Shown here: positions 26,441 to 35,679 of the stretch, piece by piece
Layout: every line of letters begins with the position of its first letter
Position numbering within the stretch: position 1 is the stretch's first letter
Assembly: GCF_003289645.1 (NCBI RefSeq)
Contig: NZ_QLYX01000005.1
Location: forward strand, 372,001 to 436,000
Length of the DNA: 64,000 nucleotides
DNA from: Actinomadura craniellae
GTDB taxonomy: Bacteria; Actinomycetota; Actinomycetes; Streptosporangiales; Streptosporangiaceae
Direction of reading: 5' to 3'
Position numbers and translations under genes: made by a program
The notes under the pieces: generated by a model
What the model was told of the DNA's origin: nothing
The model's database searches: none
The model's input: only the letters and a program-made list of their open reading frames with translations

Positions 26441-28852
26441 ATGTCAGGGCTTTCCCTCGCCACTCCAGCCGGTGCGGAAGTGGATCTTGCCGGCGGCGAC
26501 CTGACCTTGGTCGCCATTGTCGGAGTGATCGCTCTCCTGGCGCTCGCCGTGGCCGGAGGTCTCGTTCGCGAGGTCTTGGCCGCCGGTCAGGGCACCGAAA
26601 AGATGCAGGACATCGCCCGCGCAGTGCAAATAGGCGCGGGCGCTTACTTGAAACGTCAATTCCGCACCGTCGCGATCTTCGTGGTGCTGATCCCGCTGCT
26701 ACTCCTGCTGCTCCCCGCAACCTCCACCGAAGTGCGGATCGGACGCTCCGTCTTCTTCATCCTCGGAGCGCTGTTCTCGGCGATCACCGGTTTCGTGGGA
26801 ATGTGGCTGGCGGTCCGGGGCAATGTCCGGGTGGCCGCCGCCGCACGCGAGTCCGGCGAGCGCGTCGCCATGCGGATCGCGTTCCGCACCGGCGGCGTGG
26901 CGGGCATGTTCACCGTGGGGCTGGGCCTGTTCGGCGCGGCCGTGGTGGTGCTCGCCTACCGCGGCGACGCGCCCGGCGTGCTGGAGGGCTTCGGCTTCGG
27001 CGCCGCCCTGCTGGCGATGTTCATGCGAGTCGGCGGCGGCATCTTCACCAAAGCCGCCGACGTGGGCGCCGACCTGGTCGGCAAGGTCGAGCAGGGCATC
27101 CCCGAGGACGACCCGCGCAACGCCGCCACCATCGCCGACAACGTGGGCGACAACGTCGGCGACTGCGCCGGCATGGCGGCCGACCTCTTCGAGTCGTACG
27201 CGGTCATGCTGGTGGCCGCGCTGATCCTGGGCACGGCCGCGTTCGGCACCGACGGCCTGGTCTTCCCGCTGCTCGTGCCGATGATCGGCGTCATCACCGC
27301 GGTGATCGGCATCTTCGCCGTCACCCCGCGCGACCGCGACCGGTCGGGCATGTCCGCCATCAACCGGGGCTTCTTCATCTCCGCGATCATCTCGGCGCTG
27401 CTGGTGGCCGTGGCGGCGTTCCTGTACCTGCCGTCGTCGTTCGCCGAGCTCACCGGCGTCACCGACGCGGAGATCCGGGCACTGGACGCCGACCCCAGGC
27501 TGGTCGCGCTGGGCGCCGTGGTGATCGGCATCGTGCTGGCCAGCGCCATCCAGCTGCTGACCGGCTACTTCACCGAGACCAACCGCAAACCGGTCCGGCA
27601 GGTCACCGACAGTGCCCGTACCGGCCCGGCGACGGTGGTCCTGTCGGGCATCTCGCTCGGCCTGGAGTCGGCGGTCTACTCCGCACTGGTGATCGGCGGC
27701 GCCGTCTACGGCGCGTTCCTGCTGGGCTTCGGCAACACGACGGTGGCGCTGTTCGCGGTGGCCATGGCCGGCACCGGGCTGCTCACCACGGTCGGCGTGA
27801 TCGTCTCGATGGACACCTTCGGCCCGGTCGCCGACAACGCCCAGGGCATCGCCGAGATGTCGGGCGACGTCCAGGGTGAGGGCGCCGCCGTGCTGGAGCG
27901 GCTGGACGCCGTCGGCAACACCACCAAGGCGATCACCAAGGGCATCGCGATCGCGACCGCGGTGCTCGCCGCGACCGCGCTGTTCGGCGCCTACCGCACC
28001 ACGGTGGAGGCCGCGCTGAGCGACGCCTCGGCGGGCGCCAAGGAGGCGCTCGGCGACTTCGCCACCTTCAACCTGTCGATCGACTCGCCCAACGTCCTGA
28101 TCGGCCTCATCCTCGGCGCCGCCGTGGTGTTCCTGTTCTCCGGACTGGCGATCATGGCCGTCAGCCGGGCCGCGGGCCGGGTGGTGGTCGAGGTGCGCGA
28201 CCAGTTCCGCACCAAGCCCGGGATCATGGACTACTCCGAGAAGCCCGACTACGACCGGGTCGTCGACATCTGCACCCGGGACGCGCAGCGCGAGCTCGCC
28301 ACGCCCGGTCTGCTGGCGATCCTCACCCCGATCGCGGTCGGCTTCGCCCTCGGCTACGCCCCGCTGGGGGCTTTTCTGGGCGGGGCGATCGCCGCGGGCG
28401 TGCTCATGGCGGTCTTCCTGGCCAACGCGGGCGGCGCCTGGGACAACGCCAAGAAGCTCGTCGAGGAGGGCGAACTGGGCGGTAAGGGCAGTGAGGCGCA
28501 TGCCGCCACGGTCATCGGCGACACGGTCGGCGACCCGTTCAAGGACACCGCCGGCCCGGCGATCAACCCGCTGATCAAGGTGATGAACCTGGTCTCCCTG
28601 CTGATCGCCAACGCGGTGGTCACCTACGCGGACAACATGCCGCTGCGGATCGGGGTCACCGTCGCCGCGCTGGTCGTGGTGGTGGGCTCCGTCGTGGTGT
28701 CCAAGCGCCGCTCCGACCCCATCGGCACCACCGAGCAGCCGCCCGCCGCCCCGGTGGAGGCGGCCCCGGCCGGAACTGGTTCGGCGGCCGCCCCGACCGG
28801 GACCGGACCCACCGACGCCCCGACCGGGGCCGGCTCCGCCGACGCGTCCTGA
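26441..28852 (+). CDS. hppA: membrane proton-pumping pyrophosphatase
   Basis: A protein of about 803 residues with some 16 membrane helices. Substrate motifs are KAADVGADLVGKVEQGIPEDDPRNAA (in parts), DNVGDNVGDCAGM and, near the end, GDTVGDPFKDTAGPAINPLIK. The GNTTKA motif has Lys where K+-dependent enzymes have Ala, so a K+-independent H+-PPase is expected. The Ala/Pro/Gly-rich tail (last ~45 residues) is unusual. The start is ATG 26441 behind AGGAGG. It couples PPi hydrolysis to proton export. Same place as SCO3547. Confidence 0.95.
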   Translation: MSGLSLATPAGAEVDLAGGDLTLVAIVGVIALLALAVAGGLVREVLAAGQGTEKMQDIARAVQIGAGAYLKRQFRTVAIFVVLIPLLLLLLPATSTEVRIGRSVFFILGALFSAITGFVGMWLAVRGNVRVAAAARESGERVAMRIAFRTGGVAGMFTVGLGLFGAAVVVLAYRGDAPGVLEGFGFGAALLAMFMRVGGGIFTKAADVGADLVGKVEQGIPEDDPRNAATIADNVGDNVGDCAGMAADLFESYAVMLVAALILGTAAFGTDGLVFPLLVPMIGVITAVIGIFAVTPRDRDRSGMSAINRGFFISAIISALLVAVAAFLYLPSSFAELTGVTDAEIRALDADPRLVALGAVVIGIVLASAIQLLTGYFTETNRKPVRQVTDSARTGPATVVLSGISLGLESAVYSALVIGGAVYGAFLLGFGNTTVALFAVAMAGTGLLTTVGVIVSMDTFGPVADNAQGIAEMSGDVQGEGAAVLERLDAVGNTTKAITKGIAIATAVLAATALFGAYRTTVEAALSDASAGAKEALGDFATFNLSIDSPNVLIGLILGAAVVFLFSGLAIMAVSRAAGRVVVEVRDQFRTKPGIMDYSEKPDYDRVVDICTRDAQRELATPGLLAILTPIAVGFALGYAPLGAFLGGAIAAGVLMAVFLANAGGAWDNAKKLVEEGELGGKGSEAHAATVIGDTVGDPFKDTAGPAINPLIKVMNLVSLLIANAVVTYADNMPLRIGVTVAALVVVVGSVVVSKRRSDPIGTTEQPPAAPVEAAPAGTGSAAAPTGTGPTDAPTGAGSADAS

Positions 28853-28863
28853 CCGCCGTCTCC

Positions 28864-28893
28864 GCCCCCGGCGCGGGCACGCCGGGGGCGGGG
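28864..28893 (+). terminator. hairpin after hppA
   Basis: CGCCCCCGGCG pairs with CGCCGGGGGCG around a short loop, 12 bases after the stop. There is no U-tract. Confidence 0.6.
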
Positions 28894-28953
28894 ACGGGTC
28901 CGCCCGGACTGGCCGTACGCTGAGGGAGTGGACACGGCTGGGAGGACGGCGAC

Positions 28954-29070
28954 GTGAGCGGCGAGAAGGCCCCCATGGCGGGTGCGAAGGGCTTCGCGAT
29001 CATTCTCGTGGTGATGTTCGCGATCTTCGGGGCACTGTTCCTGATCTCCGCCCTGCTGGCACCGGGCTGA
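28954..29070 (+). CDS. 38-residue single-pass membrane protein
   Basis: GTG 28954 has GGAGG (28941-28945) eight bases upstream. The protein reads MSGEKAPMAGAKGFAII..., with a basic N-terminus and one long hydrophobic helix (IILVVMFAIFGALFLISALL), ending APG. It sits between hppA and the SixA-like gene, 18 bases before the latter. I do not recognise the family. The clear ribosome site and the helix make it a credible gene. Confidence 0.68.
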   Translation: MSGEKAPMAGAKGFAIILVVMFAIFGALFLISALLAPG

Positions 29071-29088
29071 GCCGGGTAGGGTCCCCGC

Positions 29089-29556
29089 ATGGGGACCCTC
29101 ATCGTGCTGCGGCATGCCAAGGCGGTCGAAGGCATCGGCATGATCGACATCGACCGGCCGCTGAATGGGCGCGGCCGGCGTGACGCCGCCGCCACCGGCG
29201 ACTGGCTGCGCGAGACGGGGCTCGTCCCGGACCGGGTGCTGTGCTCGACGGCGCAGCGCACCCGGGAGACCCTGGCCGGTCTGGCGCTGGACGTCCCGGC
29301 CGACTTCGAGGCGCGGCTCTACGGCGCGGAGGCCGAGGACGTGCTGGCGGTCGTCCGGGAGACCGCCGACGAGGTCGGCACCCTGCTGATCATCGGTCAC
29401 AACCCGGCGTTCCACGAGGTCGTCCACGACCTGACCGGCGAGGCGCCGGCGGCCTTCCCGACCTGCGCGCTGGCGGTGATCGACCTGCCCGGCGGCTGGG
29501 CGGAGGCGTGGCCCGGCGCAGGCTCGCTCACCACCGTCCGCACCCCCAAGGGCTAG
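29089..29556 (+). CDS. SixA-like histidine phosphatase
   Basis: A 155-residue histidine-phosphatase-superfamily protein with LRHAKAV (catalytic His, RHA instead of RHG as in SixA), CSTAQRTRETL, and IIGHNPAFHEVVHDL with the second His. It has the length of SixA, a phosphohistidine phosphatase. Substrate here is unknown. It converges with serB, and both stop codons are read from the same CTAG tetranucleotide (29553-29556). Confidence 0.85.
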   Translation: MGTLIVLRHAKAVEGIGMIDIDRPLNGRGRRDAAATGDWLRETGLVPDRVLCSTAQRTRETLAGLALDVPADFEARLYGAEAEDVLAVVRETADEVGTLLIIGHNPAFHEVVHDLTGEAPAAFPTCALAVIDLPGGWAEAWPGAGSLTTVRTPKG

Positions 29557-30806
29557 CGGGCGTCCTCGGCGTCGGCGGCCTCGATCTCGCTCCGCGAGAT
29601 GCCGAGCAGGAACAGGATCGCATCGAGGTAGGGCACGTTGACCGCGGTGTCGGCGGCCTCCCGGACCACCGGCTTGGCGTTGTAGGCGATGCCCAGCCCC
29701 GCCGCCTGGAGCATGTCCAGGTCGTTGGCGCCGTCGCCGATCGCCACGGTCTGGCTGAGCGGCACCCCGGCCTCGCGGGCGAACCGCTCCAGCGCGACGG
29801 CCTTGCCCGCCCGGTCGATGATCGGCCCGGTCAGCCGGCCGGTGAGCTTGCCATCGACGATCTCCAGCGTGTTGGCGGCGGAGTAGTCGATGCCCAGATC
29901 CTCCACCAGGGCGTCGGTGATCTGGGTGAAGCCGCCGCTGACGATCGCGAACTCGTAGTCGAGCCGCTTCAGCGTCCGGACCAGGGTGCGCGCGCCCGAG
30001 GCCAGTTGCACCTTGTGCCGGACCTCGTCGATGACGGCGGCGTCGAGCCCGGCCAGCAGCGCCACCCGCTCGCGCAGCGACCCCTCGAAGTCGAGTTCGC
30101 CGCGCATCGCGGCCTCGGTGATCTCGGCGACCTTGTCGGACTGGCCGGCGTGCTCGGCCAGCAGCTCGATGACCTCGCCGGTGATCAGGGTTGAGTCGAC
30201 GTCCATCACGATCAGCCGCTTGGCCCGGCGGAGCAGCCCGCCGCGCTGCACGGCCACGTCGACCTGCTGCTCGACGGCTTCGGCGGCCAGCGCGGCGCGC
30301 AGCGCGGCGGGGTCGGCGCCGGAGACGTCGAGTTCGATGCAGGTGACGGGGTAGTGCGCGAGCCGCCCGATCCGGTCGATGTTGGCGCCCGCGGCGGCGA
30401 TGCGCCCGGCGATCCCGGCCAGCGCGGCCGGGTGCAGCGGGTTGCCCAGCACGGTGACGTGCAGGGTGCCGCGGCGGCGCGGGACGTCCTTCTCCCGGCC
30501 GGTGGACAGCTCGATCTCCATGCCGAGGTCGGCGGCGACCGTCTCGGCCGCCGCCCACACGGCGCCGACGTCGACGCCGTCGGGACAGGAGACCAGCACG
30601 CCGAGCACCAGCCGGCCGCGGATCACGACCTGCTCGACGTCGACGACGTCCAGGGGGAAGGCGGCGAGCGCCGCGAACAGGCGTGACGTGACTCCCGGCC
30701 GGTCACGGCCGGTCAACGTGACGAGCAGTGTGCGCTGCGGTCTCCCGTCGGGAAACCGTCCGGGTGCCTCGCCCATGTGGCCGTGTCCCCCCGCTGTGCC
30801 GTCCAT
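29553..30806 (-). CDS. serB: phosphoserine phosphatase (two ACT domains)
   Basis: A 417-residue enzyme. ACT domains lie at about 26-100 and 115-185; the HAD phosphatase domain starts near 198 with DVDSTL (202-207, nucleophile Asp202), followed by SGGFTQI and GDGANDLDMLQAAGLGIAYNAKP. This is the SerB2 layout of actinobacteria (Rv3042c type). It makes L-serine in the phosphorylated pathway, with ACT domains likely sensing an amino acid. ATG 30806, with GGGGGA upstream, was preferred to a start 27 codons earlier. Confidence 0.93.
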   Translation of the reverse strand: MDGTAGGHGHMGEAPGRFPDGRPQRTLLVTLTGRDRPGVTSRLFAALAAFPLDVVDVEQVVIRGRLVLGVLVSCPDGVDVGAVWAAAETVAADLGMEIELSTGREKDVPRRRGTLHVTVLGNPLHPAALAGIAGRIAAAGANIDRIGRLAHYPVTCIELDVSGADPAALRAALAAEAVEQQVDVAVQRGGLLRRAKRLIVMDVDSTLITGEVIELLAEHAGQSDKVAEITEAAMRGELDFEGSLRERVALLAGLDAAVIDEVRHKVQLASGARTLVRTLKRLDYEFAIVSGGFTQITDALVEDLGIDYSAANTLEIVDGKLTGRLTGPIIDRAGKAVALERFAREAGVPLSQTVAIGDGANDLDMLQAAGLGIAYNAKPVVREAADTAVNVPYLDAILFLLGISRSEIEAADAEDAR

Positions 30807-30897
30807 GACGTCCCCCAAGGTACTGGGCGCCGGAGCGTGCCTGGAGCTTGGCACCGCGCCGAGCTCGGCTGCTGTGACGCACGACACTTCGCCGGTG

Positions 30898-32226
30898 TCA
30901 TCCGCTCCCGCGGGGGCTCACCCGCAGCGATGCCGCCACCGCCGCCACGGCGATGCCCACCATGAGCGTCCCGGACAGCGTCAGCCCGGTCTCCAGGCGG
31001 CCGAAACCGGTCGCCAGGGCGCCCGCCGCCCCGACGGCCAGCGCCGAGCCGAGGGTGTCGCAGATCTGCAGGGCGGCGGAGTTGACGCCCTGCTCTTCGG
31101 TGGGCGAGAGGCCGAGGACCAGCACGCTGAGGCTGCTCAGCGCGAGCCCCATCCCCGCTCCGCCGACAATCCATGCGGGTATGGTCCACCAGCCGGAGGT
31201 CCGCAGGGCGATCAGTGCTGCGACCACCCCGAGGGTGACGAGCAGCGCCCCGGTGCGGACGAACCAGGCGCGCGGCCGGCCGGATCGCCCCTGGTACCAG
31301 GACGCCGCCGACCAGCCCAGCGCGCCGAGGGTGAGCACCAGCCCCGCCTCGACGGCGGTGAAGCCGTGCGTGGTGGTCAGGCTGAGCGGGATGAACGCCT
31401 CGGCGCCGAAGAAGGCGCCGGCCAGCAACCCGCGCAGCACCACGGCCGTGGGCAGACCCCGGGCCAGCCGCAGCGCCCCGGCGGGCAGCAGCCTGGGCAG
31501 CCCGAGGACGAGCGCCGCCAGGGCGGGCGGGAGCAGCGGCCAGGTGCCGTGGTCCATCGCGTACAGCAGCGCCACGGCCCCGGCGGCCACCGCCACCGCC
31601 GCGGGCAGCCGCCCGGGGCGTGCCGGGCCGCCGGAACCGCCGCCCTGGGGCACCGGCAGCAGCATGGACGCGGCCGGGACGACCAGCGGGATCAGCCCGA
31701 GGAAGACCCAGCGCCAGTGCAGGTGCTCGGCCACCGCGCCGGCCACGGCGGGTCCCACGAGTGAGGGCACCACCCAGGCGGTGGCCAGCGCGGCGAACAC
31801 CCGGGGCCGCAGCTCCTCGGGGTAGATCCGGGCGATCAGCACGTACAGGGCGACCAGCGAGATCCCGCCGCCGAAGCCCTGCACCACCCGGCCGGCCACG
31901 AAGACCTCCATGGTCCCGGCGGCGCCCGAGACGGCCAGCCCGGCCAGGAAGACCGCCACCCCGGCCACCAGCGGGCCGCCGGGGCCGCTCCGGTCGATCC
32001 ACCCGCCGGCGGCCACGTTGGCCAGCAGGGCGGCGATCAGGTACCCGCTGAAGCTCCATCCGTAGAGGGACAGCCCGTCGAGTTCCCGGGCGATCACCGG
32101 CATCGCGGTGCCCACCGCCATGGCCTCGAAGGCCAGGAGCGTGACGACGAGCACGATGCCGAGGGTGGATCGGCGGTAGCGGGGAGTGAACAGGCTGGTG
32201 GACTTCCCAGGGGAGGGGGGAATCAT
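30898..32226 (-). CDS. MFS transporter
   Basis: A 442-residue major-facilitator protein with about 12-14 membrane helices, beginning LGIVLVVTLLAFEAMAVGTAMPVIARELDG in the style of EmrB/DHA2-type drug exporters. Motif A is weak (DRSGPGGP), and a motif C-like VVPSLVGPAVAG is present. Substrate is unknown. It is 91 bases from serB in the same direction; a separate promoter is likely. Confidence 0.85.
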   Translation of the reverse strand: MIPPSPGKSTSLFTPRYRRSTLGIVLVVTLLAFEAMAVGTAMPVIARELDGLSLYGWSFSGYLIAALLANVAAGGWIDRSGPGGPLVAGVAVFLAGLAVSGAAGTMEVFVAGRVVQGFGGGISLVALYVLIARIYPEELRPRVFAALATAWVVPSLVGPAVAGAVAEHLHWRWVFLGLIPLVVPAASMLLPVPQGGGSGGPARPGRLPAAVAVAAGAVALLYAMDHGTWPLLPPALAALVLGLPRLLPAGALRLARGLPTAVVLRGLLAGAFFGAEAFIPLSLTTTHGFTAVEAGLVLTLGALGWSAASWYQGRSGRPRAWFVRTGALLVTLGVVAALIALRTSGWWTIPAWIVGGAGMGLALSSLSVLVLGLSPTEEQGVNSAALQICDTLGSALAVGAAGALATGFGRLETGLTLSGTLMVGIAVAAVAASLRVSPRGSG

Positions 32227-32582
32227 GCCTATACATTAGGTAGGGATTCGGTCATCCATATCGGGGGGTCACGGTGAGTCCGCAAGCGAGGTCGTCGCTT
32301 GCGTGCACATGAATGACGAAAGGTCCGATGACGTAGCACCGCAGACTGATCCGACGGCCTCGGATGGGGCGGTACGGTCCGTAGTGTGGGCACCGATGAG
32401 CAGGACGCGCGGGGTGAGCGGGCGACGCCGATCTCCGGGAAAGCAGTCCGGGCCCACATGAGTAATGTGCTCGTGAAGCTGAGGGTGCAAGATCGGAAGT
32501 GGCCGGCGCAGCGCGCCGTCCGTTACGGACTGAGACCGCCGGCTGAAAGAACTCCTCTGACGGGACCGTCATCGAAATCGGT
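32227..32582. other. 356-bp gap between MFS and PP2C genes
   Basis: It contains a perfect 9-bp inverted repeat (CGCAAGCGA 32281-32289 with TCGCTTGCG 32295-32303) in the divergent promoter area and the LuxR-type HTH relic (about 32386-32586). No other gene is supported. Confidence 0.6.
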
Positions 32583-32586
32583 ATGA
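32386..32586 (+). pseudogene. relic of a LuxR-type HTH C-terminus
   Basis: The open frame reads GKAVRAHMSNVLVKLRVQDR and then RAVRYGLRP. This aligns with the recognition-helix end of NarL/LuxR regulators (KTVKTHVSNILAKLGVRDR...RHGL). Only the last ~40 residues of the domain are left, with no receiver domain and no first HTH helix, so it is a truncated remnant. It ends overlapping the PP2C start codon. The adjacent low-GC codons differ from neighbouring genes. Confidence 0.65.
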
Positions 32587-33359
32587 ACGTGACTATTAAG
32601 TACGCGGCAGGCTCCGACATCGGGTGCAACCGGGAGAACAACGAGGACTCGGCCTACGCCGGTCCCCGGTTGATCGCGGTCGCTGACGGCATGGGCGGTT
32701 ACGCGGGCGGCGAGGTTGCCAGCTCCACGGTGATCGGTTCGCTGCGCTCGCTCGATGCCGAGGCGCTGCCCGTCGAGGAGCTCAAAGACGCGTTGGGCCG
32801 GGCGGTGGCCGAGGCCAACGAGAAGTTGCGGATCGCCCGCGAGGAGCGGCCCGACCTCAGCCGGATGGGCACCACCCTGACGGCGATGCTGTGGAATGGC
32901 ACACACGTCGCGCTCGCCCACATCGGCGATTCGCGGGGCTACCTGCTGCGCGACTACGAGCTGCTGCAGATGACCGGTGACCACACCATGGACCAGTTGC
33001 TCAAGGCCGAGTCCCCGCACCCCGAGGAGCAGGGCGGCGAGCCGTCCCGCCTGTCCCACGTGCTCTACCGGGTGCTGGACGGCCGCGACGACCGCGACCC
33101 CGACCTGCAGCTGCGCGAGGCCCGGGTGGGCGACCGCTACCTGCTGTGCTCCGACGGCCTGAGCGGGGTCGTCGACGCCCAGACGATCTACGAGGTGCTG
33201 GAGGCCGAGGCCGAGCCCGCCGGCGCGGTCGCCCGGCTGATCGAACTGGCCCGGGCCGGTGGCGGCCCCGACAACATCACCTGCGTCGTCGCCGACCTGC
33301 TCGACGGCGACCCGGCGAGCGGGGGCGCCCCGCTCCTCGTCGGAGCCGCCGCCCAATAA
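32583..33359 (+). CDS. PP2C-type protein phosphatase
   Basis: This 258-residue PPM/PP2C Ser/Thr phosphatase has all the metal-site motifs: [49 protein letters not shown] and [11 protein letters not shown]. It lacks the C-terminal membrane part of PstP, so it is cytoplasmic. No kinase gene is adjacent. The ribosome site at ATG 32583 is weak. It is followed by DUF2752 and RDD genes. Confidence 0.9.
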   Translation: MNVTIKYAAGSDIGCNRENNEDSAYAGPRLIAVADGMGGYAGGEVASSTVIGSLRSLDAEALPVEELKDALGRAVAEANEKLRIAREERPDLSRMGTTLTAMLWNGTHVALAHIGDSRGYLLRDYELLQMTGDHTMDQLLKAESPHPEEQGGEPSRLSHVLYRVLDGRDDRDPDLQLREARVGDRYLLCSDGLSGVVDAQTIYEVLEAEAEPAGAVARLIELARAGGGPDNITCVVADLLDGDPASGGAPLLVGAAAQ

Positions 33360-33511
33360 GGGCGATCGCCCTCTTTTCCCGCTTCGGCGGCCCGTATCCC
33401 AGGTCACGGTCCGGTCGCAGACTGGTCGCGGATTGTGGCGCGGCCTTGACCACCGTATGGTGCGTGCAGGTATACGGGTCATTCGGACAAAGCCATCGAG
33501 GCGGAGGATTC

Positions 33512-33958
33512 ATGGGGGAGGCGCCCGGAATGGCGGTCGCCGCCGCGCCGAACGGCGTGGCGCGATTCGTCGACCGGACGCTTGCCACGGCACGACACGG
33601 ACCGCGGGGTACCGCGTTGCGCGTCGGGGCGATGGCCGTCGCGGCCGTCGCCGCGGCATGGATCCACCGCTTGAACGACCCCGGCGTGCTCTGTCCCCTG
33701 CGGGCACTCACCGGGATCCCCTGCCCCCTCTGCGGGGGCACGACGGTGTTCATCGAGCTCGGCTCCGGCCATCCGGTCCGGGCGCTGCTCGCCAACCCCG
33801 TCGCCCTCCTCGGCGCCGTCGGCATCGCCGTCGCGCCACTGGGAGTGGGGGGTCGGTGGTGGGCGCTCGACCCGAGGACTCGTGCCTGGGTGCTCGGTAC
33901 CGCGCTCGTGGGGGCGGAGATCTGGCAGCTCGCCAGGTTCGGCCTCCTGGTGAACTGA
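33512..33958 (+). CDS. DUF2752 membrane protein
   Basis: A 148-residue protein with three membrane helices and the family signature [18 protein letters not shown] (four Cys-type pattern C..CPLCGGT) between helices 1 and 2. ATG 33512 follows GGAGG. Function unknown; DUF2752 genes often stand beside RDD/TM2-type genes as here. Confidence 0.85.
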   Translation: MGEAPGMAVAAAPNGVARFVDRTLATARHGPRGTALRVGAMAVAAVAAAWIHRLNDPGVLCPLRALTGIPCPLCGGTTVFIELGSGHPVRALLANPVALLGAVGIAVAPLGVGGRWWALDPRTRAWVLGTALVGAEIWQLARFGLLVN

Positions 33959-34044
33959 CGCTGAACACATCGGTGTTCCGCGGAGCCCGGCAGGTGAGAC
34001 GGGCGTCTGACAACCCAAGGGTCAATTCAACAAGGAGAATCAGC

Positions 34045-34746
34045 GTGGGTAACCCCTACGACCCGTACGGCCAGCAGCAGCCGGGGTACGGGCAGCAGCA
34101 GCCGGGCTACGGGCAGCAGCCCCCGCAGCAGCCCGGGTACGGCCAGCAGCAGCCGGGGTACGGCCAGCAGCAGCCCGGCTACGGGCAGCAGCCGGGCTAC
34201 GGCCAGCAGCCCCCGCAGCAGCCCGGCTACGGGCAGCAGCCGGCGCAGCAGCCCGGGTACGGCCAGCAGCCCGCCTACGGGCAGCAGGGTGGGTACGGCC
34301 AGCAGCCGGGCTACGGCGGCGGCGGGTACGGCGGCGGGCTCGCCGACTGGCCGCTGCGGGCCGGCGGGCTCCTGATCGACGGCCTCATCATCGGCGCTCC
34401 GTACTTCGTGTTCTACATCCTGGCGCTCGTGCTGGGCCAGAACTCGGCCGGGCTGGCGGCGATTGTTTCCCTGCTCGGGCTCGTGGTGCTGGTCGGCCTC
34501 TGGCTCTGGCTGCGCTACCAGGAGGGCACCACCGGCCAGACCCCGGGCAAGAAGGTGGTCGGCATCCGGCTCGTCGGTGAGACGACCGGCCAGCCCATCG
34601 GCATCGGCATGTCGGTGGTGCGGTATCTCGCCCACTTCCTCGACAGCTTCGCCTGCTACGTCGGCTGGCTGTGGCCGCTGTGGGACGAGAAGAAGCAGAC
34701 CTTCGCCGACAAGGTCTGCAAGACCTACGTCGTGCGCGCCCAGTAA
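34045..34746 (+). CDS. RDD-family membrane protein with GYGQQ-repeat head
   Basis: A 233-residue protein. Residues 1-~95 are almost only Gly, Tyr, Gln and Pro in PGYGQQ(Q/P) units (about 14). An RDD domain follows ([37 protein letters not shown], with membrane helices at about 108-125, 128-152 and 195-215). The GTG start at 34045 has AAGGAG six bases upstream. RDD proteins have been linked to transport, but the function here is unknown. The head resembles prion-like, phase-separating sequences; this is composition only. Confidence 0.87.
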   Translation: MGNPYDPYGQQQPGYGQQQPGYGQQPPQQPGYGQQQPGYGQQQPGYGQQPGYGQQPPQQPGYGQQPAQQPGYGQQPAYGQQGGYGQQPGYGGGGYGGGLADWPLRAGGLLIDGLIIGAPYFVFYILALVLGQNSAGLAAIVSLLGLVVLVGLWLWLRYQEGTTGQTPGKKVVGIRLVGETTGQPIGIGMSVVRYLAHFLDSFACYVGWLWPLWDEKKQTFADKVCKTYVVRAQ

Positions 34747-34762
34747 GGCACGGCACCCGCGA

Positions 34763-34795
34763 GCGGGGCGTCCCAGCCGGGGACGTCCCGCTTTT
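34763..34795. terminator. bidirectional terminator
   Basis: GCGGGGCGTCCC pairs with GGGACGTCCCGC (one wobble) around AGCCG and is followed by TTTT on the plus strand. It sits between the converging RDD and hypothetical genes. Confidence 0.82.
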
Positions 34796-34801
34796 CGCGT
34801 T

Positions 34802-35569
34802 TCAGTGGACGGGGTCGAAGGCGCTGTTGCAGGCGGCGACGCGGGCCCGGCGGACCGCCCGGTCGAGCATCCGCAGCGCGGCGGACCGGAGATCGCTCTG
34901 CTCGGCGGTGAGGCCGCCGCCCTCCACCCGCCGGGCCAGGTCGAGGACGACCGACAGGCGGCCGGCCAGCGCCGCCACCCGGTGCGCCCGCGCCGGGTAG
35001 CCGGGGGCCAGCGCCACCCCGCTCGCCGGGTCGCGCAGCGCGGCCAGCGCCTCGGAGATCTCCGGCCCCCAGGCGGACACGTCGTCGACCGTGAGCAGCA
35101 CCTCGGTGGCCTCGCGCATGGCCAGCGAGAGCCCGTGGTCGGCCTCCGGCAGGCCGGGGACGTCGGGTGTCCCGGGCCGTGCCTCGTGCACCTCCCAGCG
35201 CACCCCCACATAGGACGAGCCGCGCCGGTCCTCGGCGGGCACCAGCCCGAGTGATCGGTCGGCCAGGGCGGCGAGGGCGGCCTCCCCGGCCTCCAGCGCC
35301 GCCGTGTTGAACGAGGGCGGACCGTACAGCCCGAGCGGGTCGCCGGGCGCGGGCAGGGCCAGCCGGAGGGCGGTCAGGCCGTCCACCCGGAGCGCCCCCA
35401 GCGCCCGGCGCAGCGGCAGTTCCGGTGGTTCCCCGGGGACTCCGCACACCACGTGCGGGCCGGTGGCGCGTTCCACCGCGTCGGCGGCCTCGTCCAGCCC
35501 GACGTGGCCGGTCAGCCAGGCGTTGGCCCAGGCGACCAGGGACGCCGCGGCGGGTTGCGCGGGGTTCAT
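34802..35569 (-). CDS. conserved hypothetical protein
   Basis: A 255-residue soluble alpha/beta protein that I do not assign to a family. Features: N-terminal helix with LVAWANAWLTGHVGLDEAADAV, a central LRVDGLTALRLALPAPGDPLGLYGPPSFN segment, and a helical C-terminus with SDLRSAALRMLDRAVRRARVAAC. Codon use is normal for the genome and the frame is long, so the gene is real. It is divergent from the ABC ATPase gene with a 110-base gap, and could be functionally linked. Confidence 0.7.
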   Translation of the reverse strand: MNPAQPAAASLVAWANAWLTGHVGLDEAADAVERATGPHVVCGVPGEPPELPLRRALGALRVDGLTALRLALPAPGDPLGLYGPPSFNTAALEAGEAALAALADRSLGLVPAEDRRGSSYVGVRWEVHEARPGTPDVPGLPEADHGLSLAMREATEVLLTVDDVSAWGPEISEALAALRDPASGVALAPGYPARAHRVAALAGRLSVVLDLARRVEGGGLTAEQSDLRSAALRMLDRAVRRARVAACNSAFDPVH

Positions 35570-35679
35570 GGGCGGCCTTTGCTGTGCATGCCGACCACGA
35601 TAAGCGCTGGAGATGGCATAGGTTCGTCTCTGGACGTGGAATCACCCAGGGCCTGCGACATTGGGGAAAAAGGGGCACG

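Noticed and set aside
26699-28501. A 600-codon frame antisense to hppA
   Set aside because: His/Asp/Gly-rich shadow of the membrane-protein codons; no domain.
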